Below are positions 1 to 7,092 of a DNA stretch of 8,254 bases, in pieces. This DNA comes from Desulfobacula sp. (lineage in GTDB: Bacteria > Desulfobacterota > Desulfobacteria > Desulfobacterales > Desulfobacteraceae). Under the pieces are notes generated by a model, which was not told the origin of the DNA, searched no databases, and saw only the letters and a list, made by a program, of their open reading frames with translations. Both the position numbers and the translations under genes were made by a program. The stretch covers positions 1 to 8,254 of the forward strand of contig JAQICW010000667.1 in NCBI GenBank assembly GCA_027858355.1, given 5' to 3'. Numbering within the stretch: position 1 is the stretch's first letter; the number at the start of each line of letters is the position of its first letter.

Positions 1-741
1 CTTCCAGATGTGGATAATGCAGCCCAGGCAGAGCTGGAAGGGATAAGATCCATTGTTGATGAGGCTTTTGGTGAAGAAACAAGACTTGAACCAACTCGAA
101 AAGTTGACAAAACAAAACCTGAACCAACTCGAAAAGTTGACAAAACAAAACCTGAACCAACTCGAAAAAAAGAATTCAATTCCTTGAAAGAACCCGAGCC
201 CGTTGATGTGTCTGAAAAGGCAGTCGATGCGTCTGAAGAGTCTGTTGATGTGTCTGAAGAGGCTGTTGCTCTTGGTAATGAAGCATTACAAAAAATGGTG
301 GATCTGATCACTGACGATGCCAGGGTAAGCGCCGGCACAGAATCTGACAGGCTGACCTTAAGCATTGAAGGCGGTAATTCCGGTATTCTGATTGGCAGAA
401 AGGGCCAGACCCTTGATGCCATGCAGTTTTTAACTGATAAAATTATTAACCGAAAGAGTGAGGCCAGGGTAAGGGTTAAGGTGGATATTGAGGGATACAT
501 GGAAACCCGGAAATCCAATCTTAAACACCTGGCCTATAAAATGGCGGACAAGGCCAAAAAGACGGGTCGTCCTGCAACCATCAACCAGATGAGCGCCCAG
601 GACAGACGTATTGTCCATCTGGCCCTAAAAGATGACAACCAGGTCAGGACCCAAAGCATGGGTGACGGCTACTATAGAAGACTTGTTATTTTCCCTAAAA
701 AGAAAAATTACTTTAGGGGGAAAAGACAGTTAAAAAAATAA
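1..741 (+). CDS. jag: Jag/KhpB RNA-binding protein (KH-R3H), 5' end outside the window
   Basis: Jag (KhpB, SpoIIIJ-associated protein) is a cytoplasmic RNA-binding protein, usually encoded next to the membrane insertase yidC. The frame is open from base 1. A GTG at 10 is possible, but the usual N-terminal Jag_N domain is absent and the visible N-terminus reads like linker, so the gene most likely starts upstream. Numbering from that GTG, residues 1-90 are a charged linker with two tandem repeats. A KH domain spans about 90-165 with its GxxG loop at 129-132 (GRKG, followed by QTLDAMQ). An R3H domain spans about 170-228, with the Arg-x3-His pair at R199/H203 and the family-typical TQSMGDGYYRRLVI near the end. 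The C-terminus is a Lys/Arg-rich tail. mnmE follows after 6 bases, the conserved jag-mnmE order. Family assignment is firm; the true start cannot be seen. Confidence 0.93.
   Translation, partial: LPDVDNAAQAELEGIRSIVDEAFGEETRLEPTRKVDKTKPEPTRKVDKTKPEPTRKKEFNSLKEPEPVDVSEKAVDASEESVDVSEEAVALGNEALQKMVDLITDDARVSAGTESDRLTLSIEGGNSGILIGRKGQTLDAMQFLTDKIINRKSEARVRVKVDIEGYMETRKSNLKHLAYKMADKAKKTGRPATINQMSAQDRRIVHLALKDDNQVRTQSMGDGYYRRLVIFPKKKNYFRGKRQLKK
88..168 (+). repeat. 33-bp in-frame tandem repeat in the jag linker
   Basis: Two identical 33-base units (88-120 and 121-153) are followed by a 15-base partial third copy (154-168). Each full unit encodes EPTRKVDKTKP, so the array adds a basic, Pro-containing, probably disordered stretch between the N-terminal region and the KH domain. 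Copies are identical at the base level, which suggests recent expansion by slippage or unequal recombination. The unit length is a multiple of three, so copy number can change without breaking the frame. Confidence 0.95.
202..264 (+). repeat. 21-bp in-frame tandem repeat in the jag linker
   Basis: Three 21-base units (202-222, 223-243, 244-264) encode VDVSEKA, VDASEES and VDVSEEA; the next seven residues (VALGNEA) may be a further decayed copy leading into the KH domain. Units differ at a few bases, so this array is older than the 33-bp one upstream. It is acidic where the other is basic, giving the linker a basic-then-acidic charge pattern. Confidence 0.85.
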
Positions 742-747
742 AACGCC

Positions 748-2136
748 ATGAATGATACAATTGCCGCAATAGCAACTCCCTATGGAAGCGGCGGTATTGG
801 TGTCATACGTATTTCCGGTCCAAAAGCTTTTGATATAGCGTCAAAGATTTTTTCAAAAACAAAAAACAGGCCTTTCGGACATACAAAATTAGACTCCCAC
901 AGAGTTTATCACGGATATATTTTTGATACCAAAAACAAGGATATTCTGGACGAGGTTTTATTGATTCCCATGAAAGGGCCTTGTTCGTATACAGCAGAGG
1001 ATGTTGTAGAAATTCAGGCCCATTCCGGAACCATTGTATTAAGAACCCTTCTTAATGAAATCCTTTCACTGGGCGCAAGGCTTTCCGAACCAGGAGAATT
1101 TACAAAACGGGCCTTTTTAAACCAGAGAATTGACCTGACCCAGGCAGAAGCAGTGGCTGATATTATCAATGCAAAGTCAACAAAATCGCTGAAATTTGCC
1201 GCAACTCAGAATCTTGGGGTATTAAAAAGACAGATCCAGGAATTAAGAGAAAACCTCATTCATTTTTTGTCCTTTCTTGAGGCAAATATTGATTTCCCAG
1301 ATGATATGGACCCCTTTGAACCATCCCAAAAAGAAATTGGAATAATTGATGATGTGCTTGAAAAATGCCGGGGGTTTATCCGGCAGCATGAAGATGCCTG
1401 TTTCTTAAAGGATGGAATACGTATTGCAATCTGCGGGGCGCCAAACGTGGGAAAATCAAGCCTGATGAACAGGCTCATTGAACAGGACCGGTCTATTGTA
1501 ACCACCTTTCCCGGAACCACACGGGATCCCATTGAACAAGGATTGAATATAGACGGAATACCCTTTGTGATTACGGATACGGCAGGACTTCACCAGACGG
1601 ATGATCTTGTAGAAATTATCGGTATTCAAAAGGCCATGGATCACATTAAAGCCTCAGACCTTGTGCTGTTCATGAAAGAGCCGGGAACGGTATTTTCAGA
1701 AAAGGAGCTGGAAAAAATAGTGCCCCGGAAAAATCAATCAGACAAAAAAATTATTTTTGTGATTAATAAAATTGATATTAAAGACCTCCCTGTGCCTGAA
1801 CTGTCAAAAAAATACCAGCACCTCCCAAAAATTGAAATATCTGCCCTTTTTAACCTGGGAATTAAAGAGTTAAAACAAAAAATGGTGGAAATCACAATAG
1901 CAGGCCTGGACATGGAAAAATCATCGGTTATTCCTAATTTGCGGCATAAAAAAGCCCTGGAACAGACCGTTGAAAGTCTTGAAGCAGTAAAAGCAGGGTT
2001 AACCCAACCCCTGGAAGAAGAAACCATGGCAATTGATCTTAAAAACAGTATTGATTCTCTTGGAACAATTACAGGGGAAACAGCCTCTTTAGAGATATTG
2101 GATACTATTTTTATTAAATTTTGTATTGGTAAATAG
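748..2136 (+). CDS. mnmE: tRNA uridine-5-carboxymethylaminomethyl(34) synthesis GTPase MnmE
   Basis: MnmE works with MnmG (not in this window) to install the 5-carboxymethylaminomethyl group on wobble uridine 34 of certain tRNAs, using a folate-derived one-carbon unit and K+-dependent GTP hydrolysis. At 462 residues it is of normal family length. The N-terminal folate-binding domain covers about 1-120, then a helical domain is split around the G domain (about 222-382). G motifs: GAPNVGKSS (230-238), GTTRD (256-260), DTAG (277-280), NKID (340-343), SAL (365-367). The Glu corresponding to catalytic E282 of the E. coli enzyme is retained (E289), and the protein ends in the diagnostic CIGK. The ATG start gives the expected MNDTIAAIATPYG opening. 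No Shine-Dalgarno is visible close to the ATG; with only 6 bases after the jag stop, translation is probably coupled to jag. Confidence 0.98.
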   Translation: MNDTIAAIATPYGSGGIGVIRISGPKAFDIASKIFSKTKNRPFGHTKLDSHRVYHGYIFDTKNKDILDEVLLIPMKGPCSYTAEDVVEIQAHSGTIVLRTLLNEILSLGARLSEPGEFTKRAFLNQRIDLTQAEAVADIINAKSTKSLKFAATQNLGVLKRQIQELRENLIHFLSFLEANIDFPDDMDPFEPSQKEIGIIDDVLEKCRGFIRQHEDACFLKDGIRIAICGAPNVGKSSLMNRLIEQDRSIVTTFPGTTRDPIEQGLNIDGIPFVITDTAGLHQTDDLVEIIGIQKAMDHIKASDLVLFMKEPGTVFSEKELEKIVPRKNQSDKKIIFVINKIDIKDLPVPELSKKYQHLPKIEISALFNLGIKELKQKMVEITIAGLDMEKSSVIPNLRHKKALEQTVESLEAVKAGLTQPLEEETMAIDLKNSIDSLGTITGETASLEILDTIFIKFCIGK

Positions 2137-2192
2137 TGCCACAGTAAAACTTGAAACTTTTTCAGATCCGTATTGAATAAAGGATAAATATT

Positions 2193-2843
2193 ATGAATTT
2201 AAGAGAACACTTTGTCAAATATGAAGCCGTGGTCCATATGGCAGATGCCGTGTTTGACCGTATAAAAAAAGAATTTCCCAAAGAAGTATTCTGCAGGGAA
2301 AAATGCAGCGACTGCTGCTATGCCATTTTTGATCTGACCCTCATAGAAGCCCTGTATTTAAACGATAAATTTTTAAAAAAATTCACGGGAAAAGAAAAAA
2401 ATGATCTTATTGAAATTGCCGGCAAAACAGACCGGGCTCTTACAAAAATGAAACGGGATGCATACAAAGAAGTTAAAAACGGTGTAAACGAATTGGAAAT
2501 AGTCGGCAAAATGTCCCAGGAAAGGGTCAGGTGTCCCCTTTTGGGGGAGAACGACCTGTGTGTCATGTATGAGCACAGGCCGATTACCTGCAGGGTTTAT
2601 GGAATCCCGACTTCCACAGCCGGTGTCAGCCATATCTGCGGCCGTACAAATTTTGTACAGGGACAGCCCTACCCCACATTGAATATGGATAAAATTTATA
2701 CCCAGCTCCAGCTTCTTTCCGCCCAATTGGTAAAGGATATAAAATCCAAGAATATTAAAATGCATGAAATGTTAATTCCTGTTTCAATGACAATGGTTAC
2801 AGATTTTAATGAAGAATACCTTGGAGTTCGAAAAAATGAATAA
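2193..2843 (+). CDS. YkgJ family cysteine-cluster protein
   Basis: This 216-residue soluble protein belongs to the YkgJ-type Cys-cluster family, often annotated as putative zinc- or iron-chelating or Fe-S proteins; no reaction is established for this branch. The visible signature is CxxxCxxCC at C34/C38/C41/C42, then a second group C114, C123 and C133 in the typical context CPLL...LC..Y..RP..CR.Y, plus C149. These Cys residues probably form a metal site. There is no signal peptide or membrane segment. Start choice: the ATG follows an AGGA at 2181-2184 with 8-base spacing. The gene lies 56 bases after mnmE, with no terminator seen between, and its last bases overlap the start of the next gene, so the two are likely made together. 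The family call is good; function is unknown. Confidence 0.9.
   Translation: MNLREHFVKYEAVVHMADAVFDRIKKEFPKEVFCREKCSDCCYAIFDLTLIEALYLNDKFLKKFTGKEKNDLIEIAGKTDRALTKMKRDAYKEVKNGVNELEIVGKMSQERVRCPLLGENDLCVMYEHRPITCRVYGIPTSTAGVSHICGRTNFVQGQPYPTLNMDKIYTQLQLLSAQLVKDIKSKNIKMHEMLIPVSMTMVTDFNEEYLGVRKNE
2823..2826 (+). promoter_or_regulatory. Shine-Dalgarno GGAG setting the start of the 117-residue gene
   Basis: GGAG lies inside the end of the upstream Cys-cluster gene, 9 bases before the ATG at 2836. The longer alternative start (ATG at 2809) has no comparable site in front of it, so 2836 is preferred. Confidence 0.7.
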
Positions 2844-3189
2844 TTTTACCCCTGAACAAATTGAAGAAAGAAAAAAAGCCATTTTTGATGCCATGGGAAA
2901 AAGAGGCCAGAAGCAGATCCTTAAAAAAGGCTATGAAGACTGGGACCCTTTTCAGGAACCCAAAGACCCCATTGATATCAGAAAAGATAAAACCAAAAGA
3001 ACCAGCCAGGTCCTCATCCGGGAATTTTTAGCCCAGACTGATCATGATGAATACTCCAATTCCTTTGCCCAGGGAGCTTTTGAAATGTGCCTGGGGATCA
3101 TCAACAATGAAGAAAAAATAAGGGGGATGTTTGAATTTGCCTGCTGGTATGAGGCGCTTTTAAAAAAAGAAGGTCATGATTCCCTATAA
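2836..3189 (+). CDS. Conserved-looking hypothetical protein, translationally coupled to the YkgJ-type gene
   Basis: A 117-residue soluble, charged protein that I cannot assign to a named family. The N-terminal third is helical and basic (EERKKAIFDAMGKRG), followed by a distinctive WDPFQEPKDPIDIR segment at about 35-48. The C-terminal half is probably helical, with aromatic residues around MFEFACWYEALLKK. There is no signal peptide, membrane segment or metal-binding cluster. The chosen ATG overlaps the stop of the upstream gene by 8 bases (ATGAATAA) and has a GGAG site; a longer ATG start at 2809 would add 9 residues. Overlap and shared strand imply co-expression and perhaps a joint function with the Cys-cluster protein. 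It is the last gene of the plus-strand block; no convincing hairpin terminator follows. Confidence 0.82.
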   Translation: MNNFTPEQIEERKKAIFDAMGKRGQKQILKKGYEDWDPFQEPKDPIDIRKDKTKRTSQVLIREFLAQTDHDEYSNSFAQGAFEMCLGIINNEEKIRGMFEFACWYEALLKKEGHDSL

Positions 3190-3231
3190 ACAAAATAAGC
3201 CAATAAGTATCCGGTTGATCATCTTTTTTCC

Positions 3232-4380
3232 TTACAGAATTTTAGGGCGGGTTGTATCATTCATCTCGCCTTGAAGGATTGCCACCCCTTTTCCTCTCAA
3301 TGTCACACGTAAAATCTGACCGGGATGCCAGAGCCGCATGCGGGGTCCCCATGTGCCCGTGCCTCTGCAAATGATAGCAGTCATGCTATCCACTTCGTAA
3401 CGCCCCTCCAGAAGGGGATATCTTTTTTGGACCAGATAACCAAAGGGCCATATCTGTCCGCCGTGGGTATGCCCGCTGAGCATCAATCCTACTCCTTTTC
3501 GAGCTGCCTTTTCAGCCTGCCAAGGCGTATGGGAAAGAAGAATTGTAGCCCCGGGAGGACGACCTGCAAGGGCTTGCGAGATGGGGTCGTTGTTTTGGCC
3601 ATTTCGGCTCCTGGTTGTCAGGTCCTCTACTCCTGCCAGGACAAGACCCGGTCTCACTTGCGCCCATGTATTGTTCAGCAACCTAAACCCTGCTGATCCA
3701 AACAGGTTGATTTTGCTTCCCCCGTAAAACTCATGATTGCCGGGAACCGCCCAGAGCCCATAAGGTGCGGAGAGCTGCTTAAAGGGGGCAATCAATTGAT
3801 CTTCAGGAGGTCCATGTCCTTCAAAAATATCACCCAGCAACAATACAAGATCGGGGTTTTGTTCCTGTACCTGGGCAATCCGATCTGCCAACCAAATTTT
3901 GCCGAGCTGGGAACCCAGATGCATATCAGACAGTGCCACAATCACAGTTCCATCCAGCGCAGCGGGTAAGTTGGGAAGGGTTACCTCGTATTTTTCCACC
4001 ATTGGCGGTCTCAGACCCTGAACGAGTGCAATCACCGAGAGCATCATTCCGATCAACACGGCAAATCCTCGCAGTGAAGCCGATAGTCGGGGCATGAGAA
4101 TGCCAAAAAAGGTGATGAGGTCTATTAAAAGAAGCGGAAGAAACGTCAGGAATAAAACAGCCATCCAGTTCATTCCCAGGAACTCAAGAACACCTGCAAG
4201 AATTCCTGTCCTGGAATGCCCAATAATACGGCCCAAGAAAAAAATGGCCCACAGGATCAGGCCTGTACCGATAAATATCTTTCTGGATATGTGCTGTTCC
4301 ACAAAGGGTATAGAGGCGGCTCTCCAGAAAACATAAATATGCATAAAGGTACAAATTGAAATTAAAATGGTTCCGAACAT
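3232..4380 (-). CDS. Membrane-anchored metallophosphoesterase (YaeI/YkuE-like, calcineurin-type)
   Basis: A 382-residue predicted phosphohydrolase. The N-terminal ~125 residues are hydrophobic, with about four membrane spans (roughly 3-20, 34-52, 62-94, 104-122). The rest is a calcineurin-like metallophosphoesterase domain. All binuclear-metal motifs are present: SDMHLG (D152, H154), GDIFEG (D184), GNHE (N215, H216), LLSH (H284) and GHTHGGQIWP (H304, H306), ending with a family-typical GTGTWGPRMRLWHPG block. Related proteins include YaeI/YkuE-type enzymes and membrane phosphoesterases acting on lipid-linked or nucleotide substrates. The substrate here cannot be read from sequence, and a lipid pyrophosphate or lipid A precursor role is only a possibility. 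A GGAG site precedes the ATG at a short spacing. It lies 27 bp downstream of the ATPase gene on the same strand, probably as one transcript. Confidence 0.92.
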   Translation of the reverse strand: MFGTILISICTFMHIYVFWRAASIPFVEQHISRKIFIGTGLILWAIFFLGRIIGHSRTGILAGVLEFLGMNWMAVLFLTFLPLLLIDLITFFGILMPRLSASLRGFAVLIGMMLSVIALVQGLRPPMVEKYEVTLPNLPAALDGTVIVALSDMHLGSQLGKIWLADRIAQVQEQNPDLVLLLGDIFEGHGPPEDQLIAPFKQLSAPYGLWAVPGNHEFYGGSKINLFGSAGFRLLNNTWAQVRPGLVLAGVEDLTTRSRNGQNNDPISQALAGRPPGATILLSHTPWQAEKAARKGVGLMLSGHTHGGQIWPFGYLVQKRYPLLEGRYEVDSMTAIICRGTGTWGPRMRLWHPGQILRVTLRGKGVAILQGEMNDTTRPKIL

Positions 4381-4407
4381 GATTCTCCAGAGAAAAAATT
4401 TGATGAA

Positions 4408-6954
4408 TTAAGTTTTCTTGTTGAACAAAGGAATCACCTTCACAAGTTCCATGAGAATGATCGCCACAAGACCACCCGCCAGTGCCAGGAATAAATCATT
4501 CAAGGAAACCGATCCGAAGCGGTACAGGTTTCTGAAAAAGGGTATTGTAAGCACAAGGATCATGACGGTGACCGTTCCGGTCATGACCCATCTGAATGCC
4601 GCATTCTTTTCTTTCAGCATGCTGATGCTGGATCTTGTCAGGGAGCGGTTCGATAGGATCATTCCAAGATTACAGACCACAAGCGTTAGAAATGCCAGTG
4701 CCCGAGCCGTATCAGTAGAATGGTCATTGCGGATGAACAGGTAAATGGCAATGGTAACTGCCAGGGTCACGCCTCCTTGAAAAAAGCACTTCAGAAGGGT
4801 TGATCCTTCGAAGAGCTTTGCATCAATGCTGCGCGGTTTTCGTTTCATGACTTCGCCGTCATCTTTGTCTGCTTCAAAGATCAGTGTACATGCGGGATCA
4901 ATAATCAGCTCAAGAAAAACAATATGCACCGGGAATAAAATCAAGGGCCATTTCAGCAGTACGGGTATCAATGAAAGTCCTGCAATGGGAATATGAACCG
5001 AAAGGATGAACATCATCGCTTTTTTAAGGTTGTCATAAATCCGTCGTCCCATATGCACGGCAGTCACGATGGAATTAAAATCATCATCAAGGAGTACCAG
5101 GGATGCTGCCTCACGTGCGACATCCGTGCCGCGGCCCCCCATTGCCACCCCGATATGTGAGGCTTTCAGGGCAGGCGCATCATTCACACCATCCCCCGTC
5201 ATGGCAACGATTTCCTTGTTTAGTTTAAGGGCCTGAACTATGCGCAGTTTCTGTTCCGGCACCATTCGGGCAAATATGTTGACATCTTTTATGCGCGCTG
5301 CCAGTTGCTTATCGGTTAATGTTTCCAGTTCAGACCCGGTAATGTGATGATTTGGATTTCGAAGACCGATCTGCCGGGCAATGCTCATGGCAGTACCTGG
5401 ATAGTCCCCGGTGATCATGATCGTTCGGATGCCGGCGGTGTAACACTCTTCAATAGCCCCTTTTACATTGGGGCGGACAGGATCTTCAAGGCCGATTAAT
5501 CCGATGAATTTAAACTGAAAATCGTGTTGCTGCTCAGGCAGGTCCGTTTTCCTATGCCGGGTACACGCCACTCCGATAACCCGCTTGCCCTGGTTGCTGA
5601 GCAGATCGATTTTTTCCTCAAGCCATTTTAATTTTGGTGCATCAAAATGACAAAGATCTGCAATGGCTTCAGGAGCGCCCTTGGCCGCGATGATAAGGTC
5701 TTCACCCGAAGCGGACGTCCAGACCCGGGACATGGCAAGCAGTTCCTTGCTTAAGGGATATTCACGCTGGAGCGTCCATGATGCGTGAAGATGTTCTGTC
5801 TGTGCAAGGGTGCGTTCACCCAGCTCTTTCATGGCCTTTTCCATGGGGTCAAAGGGATCGACCGGACTTGCAAGAATGCTGTACTCGACCACTTCATGGA
5901 ATTCTTCCGGAAGTGCTTCATTTGTTTTCTCAACCTTAAACACCTGATCGCCAGCCACAATATCGGATACTTTCATCTTGTTAAGGGTCAATGTACCTGT
6001 TTTATCAACGCAAAGCACGGTTGCCGAGCCAAGCGTTTCCACTGCGGGAACCCGCCGGGTCAACACCCGGAATTTTGAAATCCTCCAGGCACCAAGGGCC
6101 AGAAAAACAGTGAGAACAACCGGGAACTCCTCGGGAAGGATCGCCATGGCCAGAGACAGTCCGGCAAGAAATCCTTCGAGCAGGTCGCCACGGGTCAGCC
6201 AGTACACCACAACCACCAGTATGCAGAGAATGCCGCCGACAAGCGCAAATATGCGGACGACTTGGCCGGTCTGGTTCTGAAGCGGGGTTCGTTCTTCTTC
6301 AAGGGATTGAAGGGCTTTGCCGATTTTTCCCAATTCGGTTCGGGTTCCGGTTGCCCTGATAATCCCTGCTGCCTGGCCGGACACAACCAGGGTGCCTGAA
6401 AATGCAAAGGGAAGATCATCCCCACCGGGTTTCTCCATTGCAATGGAGACGTCCTGGGTGGATACTTTTCTAACGGGAACGGATTCACCGGTCAGAAGAG
6501 ATTCATCAATGGAAAAATTTAGGGCATGGACCAGAACGCAGTCTGCAGGAACACGGTCGCCTTCCGACAGCAGGATAATATCATCACAGACCACTTCCCT
6601 GCCGGGAATGCGTATTTTTTCCCCGTCACGAATGACATAAGCACGGGGACTGGAAAGGTCCTTGAGTGCTTCGAGCGCTCTTTCGGTTTTTCGTTCCTGA
6701 TAAAAGGTGATGCCGATAATCACAAAAACAAAACCAAGCAGCATCAATGCTTCCTGAAACTCACCAGACAGCAGATACAATGCCCCGCATGCGATCAATA
6801 ACAGGAACATGGGTTCTCTTAAAACCCCGATCAGGATGTCCAGACCGTTTCGTTTTCCCTGGGTGGGCAATTCGTTGAAACCATCTTGTTCCTGCCTCTT
6901 TAATACCTCATCATGTGACAGACCTTTTAAATCCTCAAACGATATATTGTTCAT
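4408..6954 (-). CDS. P2-type cation-translocating P-type ATPase
   Basis: An 848-residue cytoplasmic-membrane ion pump driven by ATP through a phospho-aspartate intermediate. Visible in order: cation-ATPase N-terminal domain (~4-65), M1-M2 (~46-85), actuator domain with TGES (155-158), M3-M4 (~236-290) with PEEFP (274-278), phosphorylation site DKTGT (D317), nucleotide-binding KGAPEA (425-430), TGD (515-517), hinge TGDGVNDAP (586-594), and M5-M10 (~646-838). There are no N-terminal heavy-metal-binding domains and no CPC motif, so it is not a P1B metal pump. Overall build resembles Ca2+/Mg2+-type P2 pumps, but residues at the ion-binding positions differ from classical Ca2+ ATPases (H654 and I657 in M5; E682, I685 and D686-P687 in M6), so the ion is uncertain. 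An AAGGA lies 7 bases before the ATG. It is the first gene of a probable two-gene unit with the phosphoesterase. Confidence 0.97.
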   Translation of the reverse strand: MNNISFEDLKGLSHDEVLKRQEQDGFNELPTQGKRNGLDILIGVLREPMFLLLIACGALYLLSGEFQEALMLLGFVFVIIGITFYQERKTERALEALKDLSSPRAYVIRDGEKIRIPGREVVCDDIILLSEGDRVPADCVLVHALNFSIDESLLTGESVPVRKVSTQDVSIAMEKPGGDDLPFAFSGTLVVSGQAAGIIRATGTRTELGKIGKALQSLEEERTPLQNQTGQVVRIFALVGGILCILVVVVYWLTRGDLLEGFLAGLSLAMAILPEEFPVVLTVFLALGAWRISKFRVLTRRVPAVETLGSATVLCVDKTGTLTLNKMKVSDIVAGDQVFKVEKTNEALPEEFHEVVEYSILASPVDPFDPMEKAMKELGERTLAQTEHLHASWTLQREYPLSKELLAMSRVWTSASGEDLIIAAKGAPEAIADLCHFDAPKLKWLEEKIDLLSNQGKRVIGVACTRHRKTDLPEQQHDFQFKFIGLIGLEDPVRPNVKGAIEECYTAGIRTIMITGDYPGTAMSIARQIGLRNPNHHITGSELETLTDKQLAARIKDVNIFARMVPEQKLRIVQALKLNKEIVAMTGDGVNDAPALKASHIGVAMGGRGTDVAREAASLVLLDDDFNSIVTAVHMGRRIYDNLKKAMMFILSVHIPIAGLSLIPVLLKWPLILFPVHIVFLELIIDPACTLIFEADKDDGEVMKRKPRSIDAKLFEGSTLLKCFFQGGVTLAVTIAIYLFIRNDHSTDTARALAFLTLVVCNLGMILSNRSLTRSSISMLKEKNAAFRWVMTGTVTVMILVLTIPFFRNLYRFGSVSLNDLFLALAGGLVAIILMELVKVIPLFNKKT

Positions 6955-7092
6955 TTATAATCCTTGTAAATCCTCATCCTGATATACCTGCTCTATTTTG
7001 GAATTTTTACATTGTCATCATCATAAATGCCTTCTTCAGCCAAAATATTGTCCCGATAAATTATTCAATTGCAAAGATATTGCTGCCACCTC
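6955..7092. other. AT-rich intergenic region upstream of the ATPase gene
   Basis: These 138 bases separate two minus-strand genes. They contain the ribosome binding site of the ATPase gene (AAGGA on the minus strand) but no clear hairpin terminator for the gene upstream and only a poor promoter match (TTGCAA, 16 bases, GACAAT on the minus strand, 7050-7080 approximately). A short minus-strand open stretch at 6993-7064 encodes a start-less acidic peptide ending in DDDNVKIPK; it may be chance or a remnant. Confidence 0.4.

Noticed and set aside
693..718. Inverted repeat CCCTAAA...TTTAGGG at the end of jag
   Set aside because: Seven-base AT-rich arms with a 12-base loop inside coding sequence and no T-tract; mnmE must be read through it, so it is not a terminator.
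2373..2765. 130-residue minus-strand open frame
   Set aside because: Antisense shadow of the Cys-cluster gene, which has clear family motifs and a ribosome binding site; the antisense protein has no recognisable features.
3190..3231. Possible bidirectional terminator between the convergent genes (T-run at 3222-3228)
   Set aside because: The T-run is preceded only by the short TGATCA palindrome; no stable GC-rich stem pairs on either strand.
3325..3969. Plus-strand frames of 123 and 78 residues
   Set aside because: Opposite strand of the phosphoesterase, whose metal-site motifs lie across this region; these are shadows.
5785..6640. Several ~100-residue plus-strand frames and a 97-residue minus-strand frame
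   Set aside because: All lie within the ATPase gene, whose continuous motifs (TGES, PEEFP, DKTGT) fix the true frame.
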